Source: Danxiaibacter flavus (GTDB lineage Bacteria; Bacteroidota; Bacteroidia; Chitinophagales; Chitinophagaceae). From it: DNA of 64,000 nucleotides. A program made the position numbers and the translations under genes. Under the pieces are notes generated by a model. The model was not told the DNA's origin. It ran no database searches and saw only the letters and a program-made list of their open reading frames with translations. This document shows positions 26,310 to 36,010 of the stretch, piece by piece. The DNA is taken from positions 1 through 64,000 of the forward strand of contig NZ_JAULBC010000008.1 in NCBI RefSeq assembly GCF_041060425.1. Direction: 5' to 3'. Position 1 is the first letter of the stretch. Each line of letters opens with the position of its first letter.

Positions 26310-27554
26310 CTATCTCTCCACCGCAAAAGGTTTCAAGTCAATACTTGTTGCTGTTTCGTTAACCAACTCTGTAACCAGTTTCCCTGTTCCCGCACCAAGG
26401 CTTAATCCCAGCATAGAGTGACCGGTTGCGATAGTAACATTACCCCATTTACCTGTCTTGCCGATATAGGGCAATCCATCTGCAGAGCATGGCCTGTATC
26501 CATACCAGATCTTATCTGTTGATGGCATGGAAACATTAAATTCAGGATAAAAGCTTTTTACAGCATTTAATATCCCTTCAACACGGTTGTAGCGAGGTGG
26601 CGTATTAGTGGAAACTACTTCCATCGTTCCGCCGAAACGGATCTTGTTGCCATCCATTGGCGTAATAGCCACACGGCCTTCAACTAAGATTGATGGATAA
26701 TTAACTTTATAACGAGAGTTTTCTAATGTTACAGAATATCCTCTTCCCGGCATCAACGGAATCCTTACATCAAGTAGCGCAGCCACTTCACGGCTCCATG
26801 ATCCTGTTGCTACAACTACATGATCTGTTTCAAAACTCTGATCAGCAGTGATCACTCTCGTAACAGAGTTTCCTTTCTTTTCAAAGCGAACTGCTTCCTG
26901 GTGCGGTAATAACTTAACACCAAGTTCTTTCAGCTTCAGAATAAGTCCCTTCATTAATTTGTTTGGATAGAGATGACCATCACATTTAAAGAAAATGGCA
27001 CCAAGTCCATTGATCTTTGTGTGAGGTTCAAGCGCCTGCATTTGATCATAATTCAATAGCTCAGTATCCAAGCCAAGTTTGTGTGCTTTTTCAACAGTAT
27101 GTTTAGCATGCTCTGCGTTTGCTTCTGTCTGGAAAATTTCCAGCAACCCCTTGTGCTCATACGCGAAATCAAAGCCGACTTCTTTCGTCCAGATCTCATA
27201 TTCCTGCTGGCTCAATAACGCTATATCACGCAAAGGGACTGCAGACCTTTCCACATGTTCTTCATTGGCATGTTTCATAAACTTAAACCCCCAGTCGAAC
27301 AATGCCTTACTCAGCTTTGGCTGTACATAAAAAGGACTTTTGGAATTCAGCATCCATTTTAAACCTTGCTTAATAATGCCTGGTGTAGCCAGCGGAATAA
27401 AATGGCTCGGGCAAACGTAGCCCGCATTGCCGTAGGAACAGTTATCCAGGAAATCCTCTTTGTCAATTACCGTAACATCCCATCCCGCGCGCTGTAAGTA
27501 ATACGCAGAGCTCAACCCGATAATACCGCCTCCTATAATTGTTACTTTGCTCAT
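26310..27554 (-). CDS. FAD-dependent D-amino acid (D-hydroxyproline) dehydrogenase
   Basis: 414 residues from the ATG at 27554 (start MSKVTIIGGGIIGLSSAYYL, the dinucleotide-binding GxGxxG); a longer frame to 27581 adds repeat-derived residues. DAO-family features include GYVCPSH, TDHVVVATGSWSREV, PGRGYSVT and the C-terminal WYGYRPCSADGLPYIG and ATGHSMLGLSLG, as in DadA. With the epimerase, deaminase and dehydrogenase upstream it fits the step from cis-4-hydroxy-D-proline to pyrroline-4-hydroxy-2-carboxylate. D-alanine dehydrogenase is the alternative. It is the last gene of the cluster, and a repeat block separates it from the GH127 gene. Confidence 0.85.
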   Translation of the reverse strand: MSKVTIIGGGIIGLSSAYYLQRAGWDVTVIDKEDFLDNCSYGNAGYVCPSHFIPLATPGIIKQGLKWMLNSKSPFYVQPKLSKALFDWGFKFMKHANEEHVERSAVPLRDIALLSQQEYEIWTKEVGFDFAYEHKGLLEIFQTEANAEHAKHTVEKAHKLGLDTELLNYDQMQALEPHTKINGLGAIFFKCDGHLYPNKLMKGLILKLKELGVKLLPHQEAVRFEKKGNSVTRVITADQSFETDHVVVATGSWSREVAALLDVRIPLMPGRGYSVTLENSRYKVNYPSILVEGRVAITPMDGNKIRFGGTMEVVSTNTPPRYNRVEGILNAVKSFYPEFNVSMPSTDKIWYGYRPCSADGLPYIGKTGKWGNVTIATGHSMLGLSLGAGTGKLVTELVNETATSIDLKPFAVER

Positions 27555-27564
27555 GTGATATATT

Positions 27565-27848
27565 AATAAGTGAATAGTCAATGGTGAATGGTGAAATGTG
27601 CGAGGACTTCCGGCTTTTTGGGCCGGTTGTTTTGCAAGTACGAGTTACGAAGTACGAAGTACTTAGGCTCGAACAGCTCGCTGCTTTTCATTCTGTTCAT
27701 TAAAAAAAGCCTAATCAGTAGTATCCCTGATTATAAAATCCTGTTTAATAATCCAATCCAAATCCGCACTAACCAAATAATCCTGTTCATCCTAAAATCC
27801 CATAAATCCCGGTCCAGACAAAATCTCGGTCCAGGCAAAAGATCCGGT
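27565..27848. repeat. Three word families between DadA-like and GH127 genes
   Basis: GTGAATAGTCAATGGTGAAT (about 27570-27597), AAGTACGAGTTACGAAGTAC (about 27636-27664) and a run of AATCC words (27725-27845, for example TCCTGTTCATCCTAAAATCC) stand in a row. The AATCC family recurs at 32020-32130. The block lies downstream of the GH127 stop on the minus strand. Confidence 0.75.
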
Positions 27849-30203
27849 TTACCGGATAATCCTAACTCCAAATACTCTCCCAGCCGTCTTACCATAATTA
27901 GACTCAATCCTAATCGTGATCGAGGTTTTATTCCCAATCAGCTCTTTCGGAATTTCGTATGTTTTGTCGTAGAACTTGCCGGTTTTTCCGGCCGTTAATT
28001 CTTCAGTTGCGATCTTTTGTCCTTCTACTAAGACATCAAACTTACGGTCTTTATCATCGCCGATATAAGTCAGCAGAAGATTGTTGGCAGTTGCAGGATC
28101 AGCTTTCATGGTGAATGCAAAATATCCGCCGGCACGTACTTCGCGGCCATTTACGCCAATCGCATCACTCACATAGCTCTTTTCGCTGGCTGTAAGATTG
28201 TGGTCTCTTTCAGGCTGCATTTCGCCAATACGGAACACATCTATTGTACGGTCTGCAATATCCTTTTGTCTTTTCTTTTCTGCTTCATATTCCTCCTGCC
28301 GCGCATTCCAATCAGCATTTGTAAAGTAATCCCAATAAACACTATAATATTCATTGTACATTTTGTAGAAGGGGATCAGCTCAACATCTTTAGGCTTGCC
28401 AACATTCTCCATTACAAAGCTTAAGCTTGCATTTGATACAGGTTTGATCCATTCATTCACATTCTTGTTGTCAGTCAAAAGAACCGGTGTTCCAAAAACA
28501 GGGTCAGGCATGTTTTCTCCAAGTCTGCCGGCAAGCACTAACGGACCATACATTACTGCAATGCGGTTTTGGTTGTCAGGCATGCTTTCTGTGTGCAGGG
28601 ATTTGGATAAAACAAGCGTGACCTTATCATTGTTTTTCCATGTGCGATTAATTGCTATAAAACCATCCGCACCAGTTTCAGGATTCACCGGCTTACCATT
28701 TACAAGAACTGTCGTGCTGCTTGCCCAATAAGGTTTACGCAGACGTAAAGCAAACGCTGTAGGTTTTTTGGTCTGAATAGTCAGGTTGCTGCTATCGCCT
28801 TCAGGAAATGAAGTTTGCTGTGTGATAACAATACCTTTTTCTTTCCAGTTAAGCTGAGATGCAATAAACAGGTTTACATATAAGCTTCCATCTTTTCCTT
28901 CATAGTAAATGCCTTCCGCATATTTGCTATGGTTCTCCATACCACTTCCAACGCAGCAGGTGAAGGTATTAAAACGGTCGCTGAATTGCTTCCTGGTGCC
29001 CATGCGCAACGGAACAAAATAGCACATCATGCCATCATCCGGATTTTGTGATGCCAGGATGTGATTGTAAAGCGCTCTTTCATAATAATCGCCAAAAGCA
29101 GAAGAAGGTTGCCAGCTAAACAAATATCTTGTCAGCTTAAGCATGTTATAAGTATTGCATGTTTCGCAGGTGTTATCGCTTAGCCTGTCGCTCAGCTTGT
29201 CTTCTTCTCCGCAATATTCATAGTTACTGTTGCCGCCGATTACATATGAGTGATGATGCGTCATTGTTTCCCAAAAGAAAGAAGCAATGGTCTTGTCGCT
29301 TTCTTTTGCTGTCAAACTATATTGGCGTGCACTTCCAATTGCTTTAGGAACGTTGGTATTGGAGTGTTTGCCCGGCATTGGATCAATTCTTTTTGACAAG
29401 GGCTCCATCACGAAGTTGTCGTAGAATTTGTAAGAAAGATCCAGGTATTTCTTGTTGCCGGTGATAGCATAAATATTTGCCAGCACATCATTCATGCCGC
29501 CATATTCACAACGCAACATTTTTTGCAATTGCTCTTCGCTCAGGTTTCTCAGAACATTGCCGGTCCAGTCGGCCATTCCGGTTACAACGGTCACCGCCTT
29601 TTTGTTGCCGCAATAGAGATAAGCATCCACAAGTCCGGCCATCACTTTATGAACAGTGTACCATGGCGACCAACCTCCATTCAAATCAAAACCACCGGTT
29701 TTTATCTGGCCTATAGATACTTTATAGAAGATGCTGTCTTCATTTGGAATAGCGCCAACATATCCGGTTTTTCTTGCCTGTTGGCAACGCGCCAGCTCAT
29801 CGACGATATAATCCGCCCTCTTTTTAAACTCTACATTACCTGTTGAAGCGTACATCATGCTGATGGCAGAAAGATAATGCCCCAATGTATGACCCGATAA
29901 ACCATCGCTTTCCCATCCGCCATATACTTCACCTTTTGTAGGCAGACCTGCATTTTTGTAAAATCTGTGCAAGAGTCTGTCGGGCTCTATACTGATGAGG
30001 TATGCAGAGTCTTTTTCCATTGCATTTACAAACGGGCTTCCCGCAAGTAGTTTCACATCCTGTAATGGAAAACCATAAGCTTTTGTATCTACCGCGGGAT
30101 GCACTTTAAAGCGTGTGTCATTTTTTTGCGGCAGGTAAGATTGTGCAAACGCTGTGCTTCCTAATAAAGCCAGTGTTGATATTCCCAGAATAATTTTTTT
30201 CAT
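27849..30203 (-). CDS. GH127/GH146 beta-L-arabinofuranosidase
   Basis: 784 residues with signal peptide ending AFAQ. The (alpha/alpha)6 catalytic domain (about 45-440) has YGGWESDGLSGHTLGHYLSA and GGWSPWYTVHKVMAGL. The zinc-thiolate site is complete: Glu347-Thr-Cys349 in CETCNTYN and Cys416-Cys417 in TCCVGSGMENH, with a likely acid/base Glu about 14 residues before (CGEEDKL). This spacing matches bifidobacterial HypBA1, in which one of the paired Cys is the nucleophile. C-terminal beta domains follow (DUF4986-like and a terminal domain). It removes beta-L-arabinofuranose, found on hydroxyproline-rich plant glycoproteins, and so fits the hydroxyproline genes around it. Confidence 0.9.
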   Translation of the reverse strand: MKKIILGISTLALLGSTAFAQSYLPQKNDTRFKVHPAVDTKAYGFPLQDVKLLAGSPFVNAMEKDSAYLISIEPDRLLHRFYKNAGLPTKGEVYGGWESDGLSGHTLGHYLSAISMMYASTGNVEFKKRADYIVDELARCQQARKTGYVGAIPNEDSIFYKVSIGQIKTGGFDLNGGWSPWYTVHKVMAGLVDAYLYCGNKKAVTVVTGMADWTGNVLRNLSEEQLQKMLRCEYGGMNDVLANIYAITGNKKYLDLSYKFYDNFVMEPLSKRIDPMPGKHSNTNVPKAIGSARQYSLTAKESDKTIASFFWETMTHHHSYVIGGNSNYEYCGEEDKLSDRLSDNTCETCNTYNMLKLTRYLFSWQPSSAFGDYYERALYNHILASQNPDDGMMCYFVPLRMGTRKQFSDRFNTFTCCVGSGMENHSKYAEGIYYEGKDGSLYVNLFIASQLNWKEKGIVITQQTSFPEGDSSNLTIQTKKPTAFALRLRKPYWASSTTVLVNGKPVNPETGADGFIAINRTWKNNDKVTLVLSKSLHTESMPDNQNRIAVMYGPLVLAGRLGENMPDPVFGTPVLLTDNKNVNEWIKPVSNASLSFVMENVGKPKDVELIPFYKMYNEYYSVYWDYFTNADWNARQEEYEAEKKRQKDIADRTIDVFRIGEMQPERDHNLTASEKSYVSDAIGVNGREVRAGGYFAFTMKADPATANNLLLTYIGDDKDRKFDVLVEGQKIATEELTAGKTGKFYDKTYEIPKELIGNKTSITIRIESNYGKTAGRVFGVRIIR

Positions 30204-30291
30204 CAGTTGGTTTTTTCTCTGATCGGTTAATAGACTAGCCTGATAAAATCAGTATATATCAGCAGGGTTAATGAAGCCAGAAGCCAATCAA

Positions 30292-31737
30292 CTAACTGCT
30301 TATTTTTTCTTCTACAATGTTTTGCGCAATTGCTGTCGTTTTCTTTTGTTTTCCCGTGGCTATATAATACAACGGAACACCCAATAGTACGATGCCTAAA
30401 CCCGGCCAGGTGTACGTAGGTTTATATACAAAGAGAGCGATGCATATTGTTGATGCAAACAATACATATAAAGCCGGAAGCACCGGATAGCCGAATGCTT
30501 TATAGGGCCTTGGAATATGTGGCTGTTTTTTTCTTAGACGGAAAATGCCGATGATGGTTAAGATGTAAAAGATCAGTACTACAAAGATTACATAATCCAA
30601 CAGGTCACCATAACGGCCACTCAGGCAGAGCGCTGAAGCCCAGATGCACTGGATCCAAAGTGCAGTGGCTGGAACAGCATTTTTATTCAAAATGCCCACC
30701 TGTCGAAAGAACAATTTGTCTTTTGCCATTGTATAGTAAACTCTGGCGCCGGCAAGAATGAGTCCGTTATCACAACCAAACGTGGAGATCATGATCATGA
30801 TCGCAATGATATAGGTGCCGCTTGTTCCGAAAATATTATGGCTCGCAACAACAGCAACGCGATCATTTTCCGCAAATGCAATCTCATTAAGCGGTAGTAC
30901 AGCCAGGTAAACAAGATTTACAATAACATAGATGGAAGTAACGATCAATGTTCCAAGTAACAGGCTTAAGCCGATGTTTCTTTCCGGTCTTTTTATTTCG
31001 CCTGCTATAAAGGTTACATTGTTCCAGGAATCACTGCTGAACAGGCTTCCCACCATGCTTGCAGCGATGGCGCCCATAACAGCAAAGCCAGCATAGTTGG
31101 CAACTCCGGTAGTTGACAGTTTGTTGAGCGCAAAGCCTGTGCTCCAGTTCGCGTTCCAGATATTTTTATCAGCGCCGAATATCAGCCCGAAAACAACGAG
31201 ACCGACAAGCGCCGCAATTTTTGTAATAGTAAAAGTTGTTTGAATGATCTTTCCTTGTTTTACGCCTAATGTATTGATGTAGGTAAGCAGGCAGATCATT
31301 AAAATCGAGACGACCTGGGCGGCAGAAATCTTAATAAAGCCGAGGTCCGCCAGAATATTTTGTTCACTAAGGGAAGGAAAGATGTATGCGGCAAACTTAG
31401 AGAAAGCTACACCTACAGCTGCAATTGAACCGGTTTGGATAACGGCGAAAAAACTCCAGCCATATAAAAAGCCCACCAAAGGGTTATAAGCTTCGCGAAG
31501 GTAAACGTACTGTCCGCCGGCTTTTGGATACATGCCGCTTAATTCACCATAGCTTAAAGCGGCAGTAAGTGTAATGATACCCGTAAGGATCCAGATAAGA
31601 AGCAGCCATCCCGCGGAGCCCACATTACGTGTGATATCCGCACTTACGATAAAGATTCCCGATCCAATCATGGCACCGGCAACCAGCATGGTGCCGTCCA
31701 ATAAACCCAGCGATTGTTTGAATTTTTCCGTGGCCAT
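30292..31737 (-). CDS. APC-family amino acid permease
   Basis: 481 residues, about 12 membrane helices. The N terminus GTMLVAGAMIGSGIFIVSAD is the APC/LAT signature (GSGIF) in the substrate-binding first helix. YPKAGGQYVYLREAYNPLVGF and FSSDSWNNVTFIAGEIKRPERN are also typical. It imports amino acids through the inner membrane. Its position between the epimerase and the GH127 gene suggests hydroxyproline, or the amino acids released with it, as substrate (inference). The gene starts 407 bp after the epimerase stop, and repeats fill that gap. Confidence 0.9.
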   Translation of the reverse strand: MATEKFKQSLGLLDGTMLVAGAMIGSGIFIVSADITRNVGSAGWLLLIWILTGIITLTAALSYGELSGMYPKAGGQYVYLREAYNPLVGFLYGWSFFAVIQTGSIAAVGVAFSKFAAYIFPSLSEQNILADLGFIKISAAQVVSILMICLLTYINTLGVKQGKIIQTTFTITKIAALVGLVVFGLIFGADKNIWNANWSTGFALNKLSTTGVANYAGFAVMGAIAASMVGSLFSSDSWNNVTFIAGEIKRPERNIGLSLLLGTLIVTSIYVIVNLVYLAVLPLNEIAFAENDRVAVVASHNIFGTSGTYIIAIMIMISTFGCDNGLILAGARVYYTMAKDKLFFRQVGILNKNAVPATALWIQCIWASALCLSGRYGDLLDYVIFVVLIFYILTIIGIFRLRKKQPHIPRPYKAFGYPVLPALYVLFASTICIALFVYKPTYTWPGLGIVLLGVPLYYIATGKQKKTTAIAQNIVEEKISS

Positions 31738-31840
31738 CGATCGTTGGTTGTTTTAGGTTATAAGCAGTGTTTTGTATAGAGCCGGAATAAGTTGTATGTT
31801 CTATTTCGGCCATCGAAAAATTTTAGCAGCGGAGTGCGGT

Positions 31841-31891
31841 TTGATAAGTATTTGTCCTACACTTATAAAGTGTAGGACAAATACTTATCAA
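31841..31891. repeat. Perfect 24-bp palindrome, GTCCTACACTT core
   Basis: Two perfect 24-bp arms (31841-31864 and 31868-31891) enclose a 3-base loop ATA. The inner half TTGTCCTACACTT is shared with other copies, while the outer half TTGATAAGTAT occurs only here. It would form a very stable hairpin, with no T-run. Confidence 0.9.
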
Positions 31892-32135
31892 TGTAATTTT
31901 CAATCTCCGCATTTCAATCTCTTCAATCAGTAAAGTTCTTTTAACCCTGATCCAGAATTTTATATGTCCTACACTTTCAAAGTGTAGGACAACTACTTGC
32001 CAAATCTGACAATCTTCAAAATCCTATAAATCCTGGTCTGTTTTAACTTGTCCTACACTGTTAAGTGTAGGACAACGTTCCATAAAATTCTATCCTGTTA
32101 ATCCATTAATCCCTCCAATCCCGGTCTAGACAAAA
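31892..32135. repeat. Two more GTCCTACAC palindromes and AATCC words
   Basis: Copies at 31965-31991 (13-bp arms, one central base) and 32048-32075 (12-bp arms, loop GTTA) share the core TGTCCTACACT. Words of the AATCC family (TTAATCCATTAATCCCTCC) follow at 32020-32130, next to the epimerase stop. No gene lies in the gap 31738-32143. Confidence 0.85.
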
Positions 32136-32143
32136 AATCCCAA

Positions 32144-33145
32144 TCAGAGTACCTGAAATCCATATGCATACGGATCATCTTCCGGGTCAATCGTAATCGT
32201 ATTGTAACCATACACCCTCGCCCAGCCTTCGATGCTTGGCCTTATCGCCGGTTTCCCGGCAACTGTTGTTTCTTCTTCTATTCTTCCTGTAAACTTGGAA
32301 CCAATAATGCTTTCATGTACAAATTCATCACCCTTCTTCAACCTGCCTTTGGCATACCATTGCGCCATGCGCGCTGAAGTGCCTGTTCCGCAAGGAGACC
32401 TGTCGATGGCCTTATCTCCGTAAAACACAGCATTGCGCGCAGTAGATGTAGGATCTAAAACAGCGCCGGTCCACAACACATGAGAGCAGCCATTGATCGT
32501 TGGATTATCCGGATGAACAAACTCGTATTTTTCATTGATGCGTTTGCGGATTTCCCTTGCCCACGCAATCAGCTTGTCTGCAGGATAATGTTCAAGACCT
32601 TTAAAGTTTTCCTGTACATCCACTATTGCATAAAAGTTGCCGCCGTAAGAAACATCAAACGTAAGTTCTCCCAGTTCAGGACAGTCAATTGTTAGATTTT
32701 CTGCCGCCAGGTAAGCCGGTACGTTCGTGAGTTTTACTGAAGTAACTTTTTTGCCTTCCTGTTTGTATTCAATCAGCACCAGGCCCGCAGGTGCTTCCAT
32801 GCGGACAATGCCGGGTGTTTTGGGAACAATCAGTCCTTCTTCAATGGCAATGGTAATAGTACCGATGGTGCCATGGCCGCACATGGGTAAACATCCGCTG
32901 GTTTCAATAAAAAGGACGGCGACATCATTTGCCTTGTTATGTGGGGGATATAAAATGCTTCCGCTCATCATATCATGACCACGGGGCTCAAACATAAGGC
33001 CCTTCCTGATCCAATCATATTCCCGTAAAAAGTGTTGACGCTTTTCGCTCATGTCTGCACCCTCCAGTACAGGGCCGCCGCCTGCGACAAGCCTTACAGG
33101 ATTACCGCAGGTGTGAGCATCAACACAGAAGAAAGTTTTTTTCAT
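32144..33145 (-). CDS. 4-hydroxyproline 2-epimerase (proline racemase family)
   Basis: 333 residues. Two catalytic cysteines are present: Cys89 in LPMCGHGTIGT and Cys252 in SPCGTGTSAR, the pair expected of proline racemase/hydroxyproline epimerase rather than the dehydratase variant, where the first is Thr. The N-terminal FFCVDAHTCGNPVRLV and MFEPRGHDMMSGS also fit 4HypE. It converts trans-4-hydroxy-L-proline to cis-4-hydroxy-D-proline in the cytoplasm. The following genes, an FAD dehydrogenase, a DapA-like deaminase and an aldehyde dehydrogenase, complete the known pathway. Confidence 0.92.
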   Translation of the reverse strand: MKKTFFCVDAHTCGNPVRLVAGGGPVLEGADMSEKRQHFLREYDWIRKGLMFEPRGHDMMSGSILYPPHNKANDVAVLFIETSGCLPMCGHGTIGTITIAIEEGLIVPKTPGIVRMEAPAGLVLIEYKQEGKKVTSVKLTNVPAYLAAENLTIDCPELGELTFDVSYGGNFYAIVDVQENFKGLEHYPADKLIAWAREIRKRINEKYEFVHPDNPTINGCSHVLWTGAVLDPTSTARNAVFYGDKAIDRSPCGTGTSARMAQWYAKGRLKKGDEFVHESIIGSKFTGRIEEETTVAGKPAIRPSIEGWARVYGYNTITIDPEDDPYAYGFQVL

Positions 33146-33160
33146 CCGGTAGTTTTATGA

Positions 33161-33325
33161 AGTCAAAATTCAAAAGTCAAAATTCAAAAATTAGCCCGCA
33201 CTGAATTAACGATTGCGTTCAAGTTCGTGTTCTACGAGCTAACAGAAAACGTAAGAAGCTAGTGAAAGCAACAGCTTTTTTACTTTTTACTTTTGAATTT
33301 TGCCTTTTTTACTTTTTACTTATTT
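33161..33325. repeat. Inverted TCAAAATTCAAAAG word block
   Basis: Left words 33161-33192 (AGTCAAAATTCAAAAGTC) face right words 33276-33325 (TTTTTACTTTTGAATTTTG). The right words run into the last codons of the aldehyde dehydrogenase gene (stop at 33311-33309). The unmatched centre holds a plain 80 bp. Confidence 0.8.
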
Positions 33326-34808
33326 TTTCTCTTGTCCATTCATTGTTTACTATACGCAGTATATTCAGCGGATTGTCATTCTTCAAAGCTTCGGGCAACA
33401 TGCTGTCAGGAAAATTCTGAAAACATAATGGTCTGACCCATCTTTTGATAGAAGAGGTACCTACTGAAGTAAAGCGTGCATCAGTTGTTGCGGGGAAAGG
33501 TCCACCATGAACCATTGCTGCACATACTTCCACACCGGTTGGTACGTTGTTCAGAATAATTCTGCCTGCAAGCGTTTGCTGCAGTTCAAAAATATCCTGG
33601 TGCTGCGTCAAGTCTTCCTCCGTTGCCATCATCGTTGTTGTTAACTGGCCTTTTAGAGAACTCAAAACAGCTTTCAGTTCTTTCGCGTCTTCACAAACGA
33701 TAGCCAGCGAGAACGGACCAAACACTTCTTCTTTAAAATGCGGATTTGCAAGGAAAGTCTGACCGCTTACTTTGGCAACAGTAGGTTGCGCTTCTATATC
33801 CTGCACCTCTTTTTCAACACGTGCAACTACCTGAATACCTTTCTGCAACAACATTTCATCAAGACCGGAATTGTAAGAGTGATAAATTCCGCTATGTAAC
33901 ATTTTCTGTGGAGCAACTTTTGTAATTTCTTCTCCCAGAATTTGAAGGAAATTATCCAGTGCCTCACTCTTTACTGCAAGCAATAAACCGGGATTGGTAC
34001 AGAACTGTCCCATTCCAACTGTGATAGAACCTGCATATGTTTGCGCCAATGCGGCAGCATTCTTTTGCAAAGTATCCGGGAAGAATACAACCGGGTTAAT
34101 GCTGCTCATTTCCGCAAAAACGGGAATCGGGGCTTGTCTTTCATTTGAGTAATCACACAGAGCGCGACCACCGCTGAAAGAACCGGTAAAACTAACTGCA
34201 GTTGTGTTAGGATGTTGAACCAAAGCTTTTCCTACAACGTTGCCCTTGCCTGTTGCATGCTGAATAAGGTGCTGAGGCATTTTACAAGCCTCTATAGCTA
34301 TTTGCATAGCCTCAAATACAAGTTCAGATGTTTTTACGTGAGCGTTGTGTGCTTTTATGACCACGCTACATCCTGCTGCCAGTGCGCTCGCTGTGTCGCC
34401 ACCTGCGGTAGAGAACGCGAAAGGAAAGTTACTTGCGCCAAAAACCACAACTGGTCCCAGTGGTACAAAAACCTTACGTATATCAGGTCTTGCAGGAGTT
34501 CTTGTAGCATCCGCTGTATCGATCGCTGCTTCCACCCAACTGCCTTCTTTGATTAAAGAAGCGAATAATTTCAGTTGATTGGTTGTACGGGATATTTCTC
34601 CGTTAAGTCTTGCTTCGGGAAGATTTGTTTCTGCATTGGCGGTAGAAACAAGAACAGCTCTTTTTGCTTCTATTTCCTCTGCAATCTTCTCAAGGAACGC
34701 CGCGCGGTCGGCCGCGGATATTTTTTTATAACTATCAAACGCATGTTGCGATTGTTGCATTACAACGTTAACGTCAATAGCTGTTTCCTGGATCAATGTG
34801 TTTGTCAT
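33309..34808 (-). CDS. Aldehyde dehydrogenase (alpha-ketoglutarate semialdehyde type)
   Basis: 499 residues. The cofactor-binding stretch FGASNFPFAFSTAGGDTASA with Asn127 and Lys152 (VVIKAHNAH), the Rossmann turn FTGSFSGG, general base Glu233 in FAEMSSINPV and the nucleophile Cys270 in GQFCTNPG identify an NAD(P) aldehyde dehydrogenase. The FAEMSSINP form is typical of the ketoglutarate-semialdehyde subgroup of hydroxyproline and sugar-acid pathways. It would oxidise alpha-ketoglutarate semialdehyde to alpha-ketoglutarate. It starts 9 bp after the deaminase gene. Confidence 0.9.
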   Translation of the reverse strand: MTNTLIQETAIDVNVVMQQSQHAFDSYKKISAADRAAFLEKIAEEIEAKRAVLVSTANAETNLPEARLNGEISRTTNQLKLFASLIKEGSWVEAAIDTADATRTPARPDIRKVFVPLGPVVVFGASNFPFAFSTAGGDTASALAAGCSVVIKAHNAHVKTSELVFEAMQIAIEACKMPQHLIQHATGKGNVVGKALVQHPNTTAVSFTGSFSGGRALCDYSNERQAPIPVFAEMSSINPVVFFPDTLQKNAAALAQTYAGSITVGMGQFCTNPGLLLAVKSEALDNFLQILGEEITKVAPQKMLHSGIYHSYNSGLDEMLLQKGIQVVARVEKEVQDIEAQPTVAKVSGQTFLANPHFKEEVFGPFSLAIVCEDAKELKAVLSSLKGQLTTTMMATEEDLTQHQDIFELQQTLAGRIILNNVPTGVEVCAAMVHGGPFPATTDARFTSVGTSSIKRWVRPLCFQNFPDSMLPEALKNDNPLNILRIVNNEWTREKISKK

Positions 34809-34817
34809 ATATATAGA

Positions 34818-35768
34818 TTAAAGAATAGCGTCTTTCACTTCTGCATGATTCAATTGTATTGATTTGTAATCTGGCAATACGGGTCTGTTAGCCAGCGCAG
34901 TGTTTACAATATTCAGTATTCTTTCTCTTTCTTCACCAACCAATGTTAAACGCGGAGCTCTTACGTGTTCAGTACCTACGCCTGCACAAGCTTCGGTTAG
35001 TTTAATGTATTGTACGAGCTTGGGGTGGATGTCCAGCTCAAGTAATGGCATAAACCAGCGGTAGATGGCAGTTGCTTCTGCAATTCTGCCTGCTTTAACC
35101 AGTTTGTAGATGGCAACTGTTTCGTGAGGGAAGGCGCAAACCAAACCGGCAACCCATCCGTTGGCTCCAAGTAGCATTTCTTCCATGGCAATAGTATCAA
35201 CGCCGCAAAGGATGGAATAACGGTCGCCGAATTTGTTGATCATCCTGGTAACGTTGGTTACATCTCTGGTTGATTCTTTCACCGCCTGAATAGTTGGGCA
35301 TTCAGCCAGTTCTTCAAACATTTGTAAAGTGATCTCAGTTTTATAATCAACGGGATTGTTGTAAACCATCAGAGGAAGATCTGTTGCGCTGGAAACTGCC
35401 TTGTAATATTCAACAGTTTCACGATGGTCAGTTTTATAACGCATAGGAGGCAACAACATTAAGCCCTGTGCGCCCCACTCTGCAGCAAGTGTAGCCTGTT
35501 TTACGGCTTCACGGGTGGAACCTTCTGCGATATTAATTAATACGGGTACTTTACCATTTAAAGAAGATACAGTGGTTTTAACCAATGCCTCTCTTTCGGA
35601 TTCAGTTAGTACACTGGCTTCTCCCAATGTGCCTCCAAGAACAATACCATTTACACCTGCTTCTACCTGTAAAGCAATGTTCTTCTGGCTGGCATCCATA
35701 TCAAGGTCGCCCTGTGCTGTAAATTTGGTTGTAACTGCAGGAAAAACTCCTTTCCATTGTATTTTCAT
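34818..35768 (-). CDS. DapA-family deaminase of hydroxyproline pathway
   Basis: 316 residues, a TIM barrel of the dihydrodipicolinate synthase family. GGTLGEAS (about 45-52) binds the keto acid, Tyr136 lies in MVYNNPVDY and the Schiff-base Lys164 in QAVKESTRDV. In hydroxyproline clusters this family acts as pyrroline-4-hydroxy-2-carboxylate deaminase, giving alpha-ketoglutarate semialdehyde and ammonia. The neighbours support that over a lysine-synthesis role. It is the first gene of the minus-strand cluster, with a good promoter box 18 bp before its start. Confidence 0.87.
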   Translation of the reverse strand: MKIQWKGVFPAVTTKFTAQGDLDMDASQKNIALQVEAGVNGIVLGGTLGEASVLTESEREALVKTTVSSLNGKVPVLINIAEGSTREAVKQATLAAEWGAQGLMLLPPMRYKTDHRETVEYYKAVSSATDLPLMVYNNPVDYKTEITLQMFEELAECPTIQAVKESTRDVTNVTRMINKFGDRYSILCGVDTIAMEEMLLGANGWVAGLVCAFPHETVAIYKLVKAGRIAEATAIYRWFMPLLELDIHPKLVQYIKLTEACAGVGTEHVRAPRLTLVGEERERILNIVNTALANRPVLPDYKSIQLNHAEVKDAIL

Positions 35769-35785
35769 GAGACTCTTATTTTATC

Positions 35786-35793
35786 CAAAGATA
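35786..35793 (-). promoter_or_regulatory. -7 box of the hydroxyproline operon
   Basis: On the minus strand TATCTTTG fits TAnnTTTG exactly and lies about 18 bp before the ATG at 35768. The plus-strand AraC gene starts 218 bp further on, so the divergent region 35769-36010 is where the regulator would bind. Confidence 0.5.
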
Positions 35794-36010
35794 TTTTTGT
35801 GCGTAAAAAAAGCCATTACGTGAGTTAATGAATAATTTACCAATATTAGCTAGAATATTTTATAATTTTAGTTCTATCTTGCAATTTCAGTTAAAAAATA
35901 GCCTGTGATCTGTTGATTTAAAGGTGCATAGCACAAGCGGTTGATGAACATTTTGTAATGTATGATCGGCCATTGTTATGTAAGGGTTTCCCAATGAGAA
36001 AATATAACCG

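Noticed and set aside
27588..27998. 136-codon plus-strand frame
   Set aside because: It is made of AATCC words and the antisense of the GH127 3' end.
31841..32075. Rho-independent terminators for the epimerase gene
   Set aside because: The stems are perfect, but no T-run follows on either strand, and the same core occurs elsewhere at unrelated positions.
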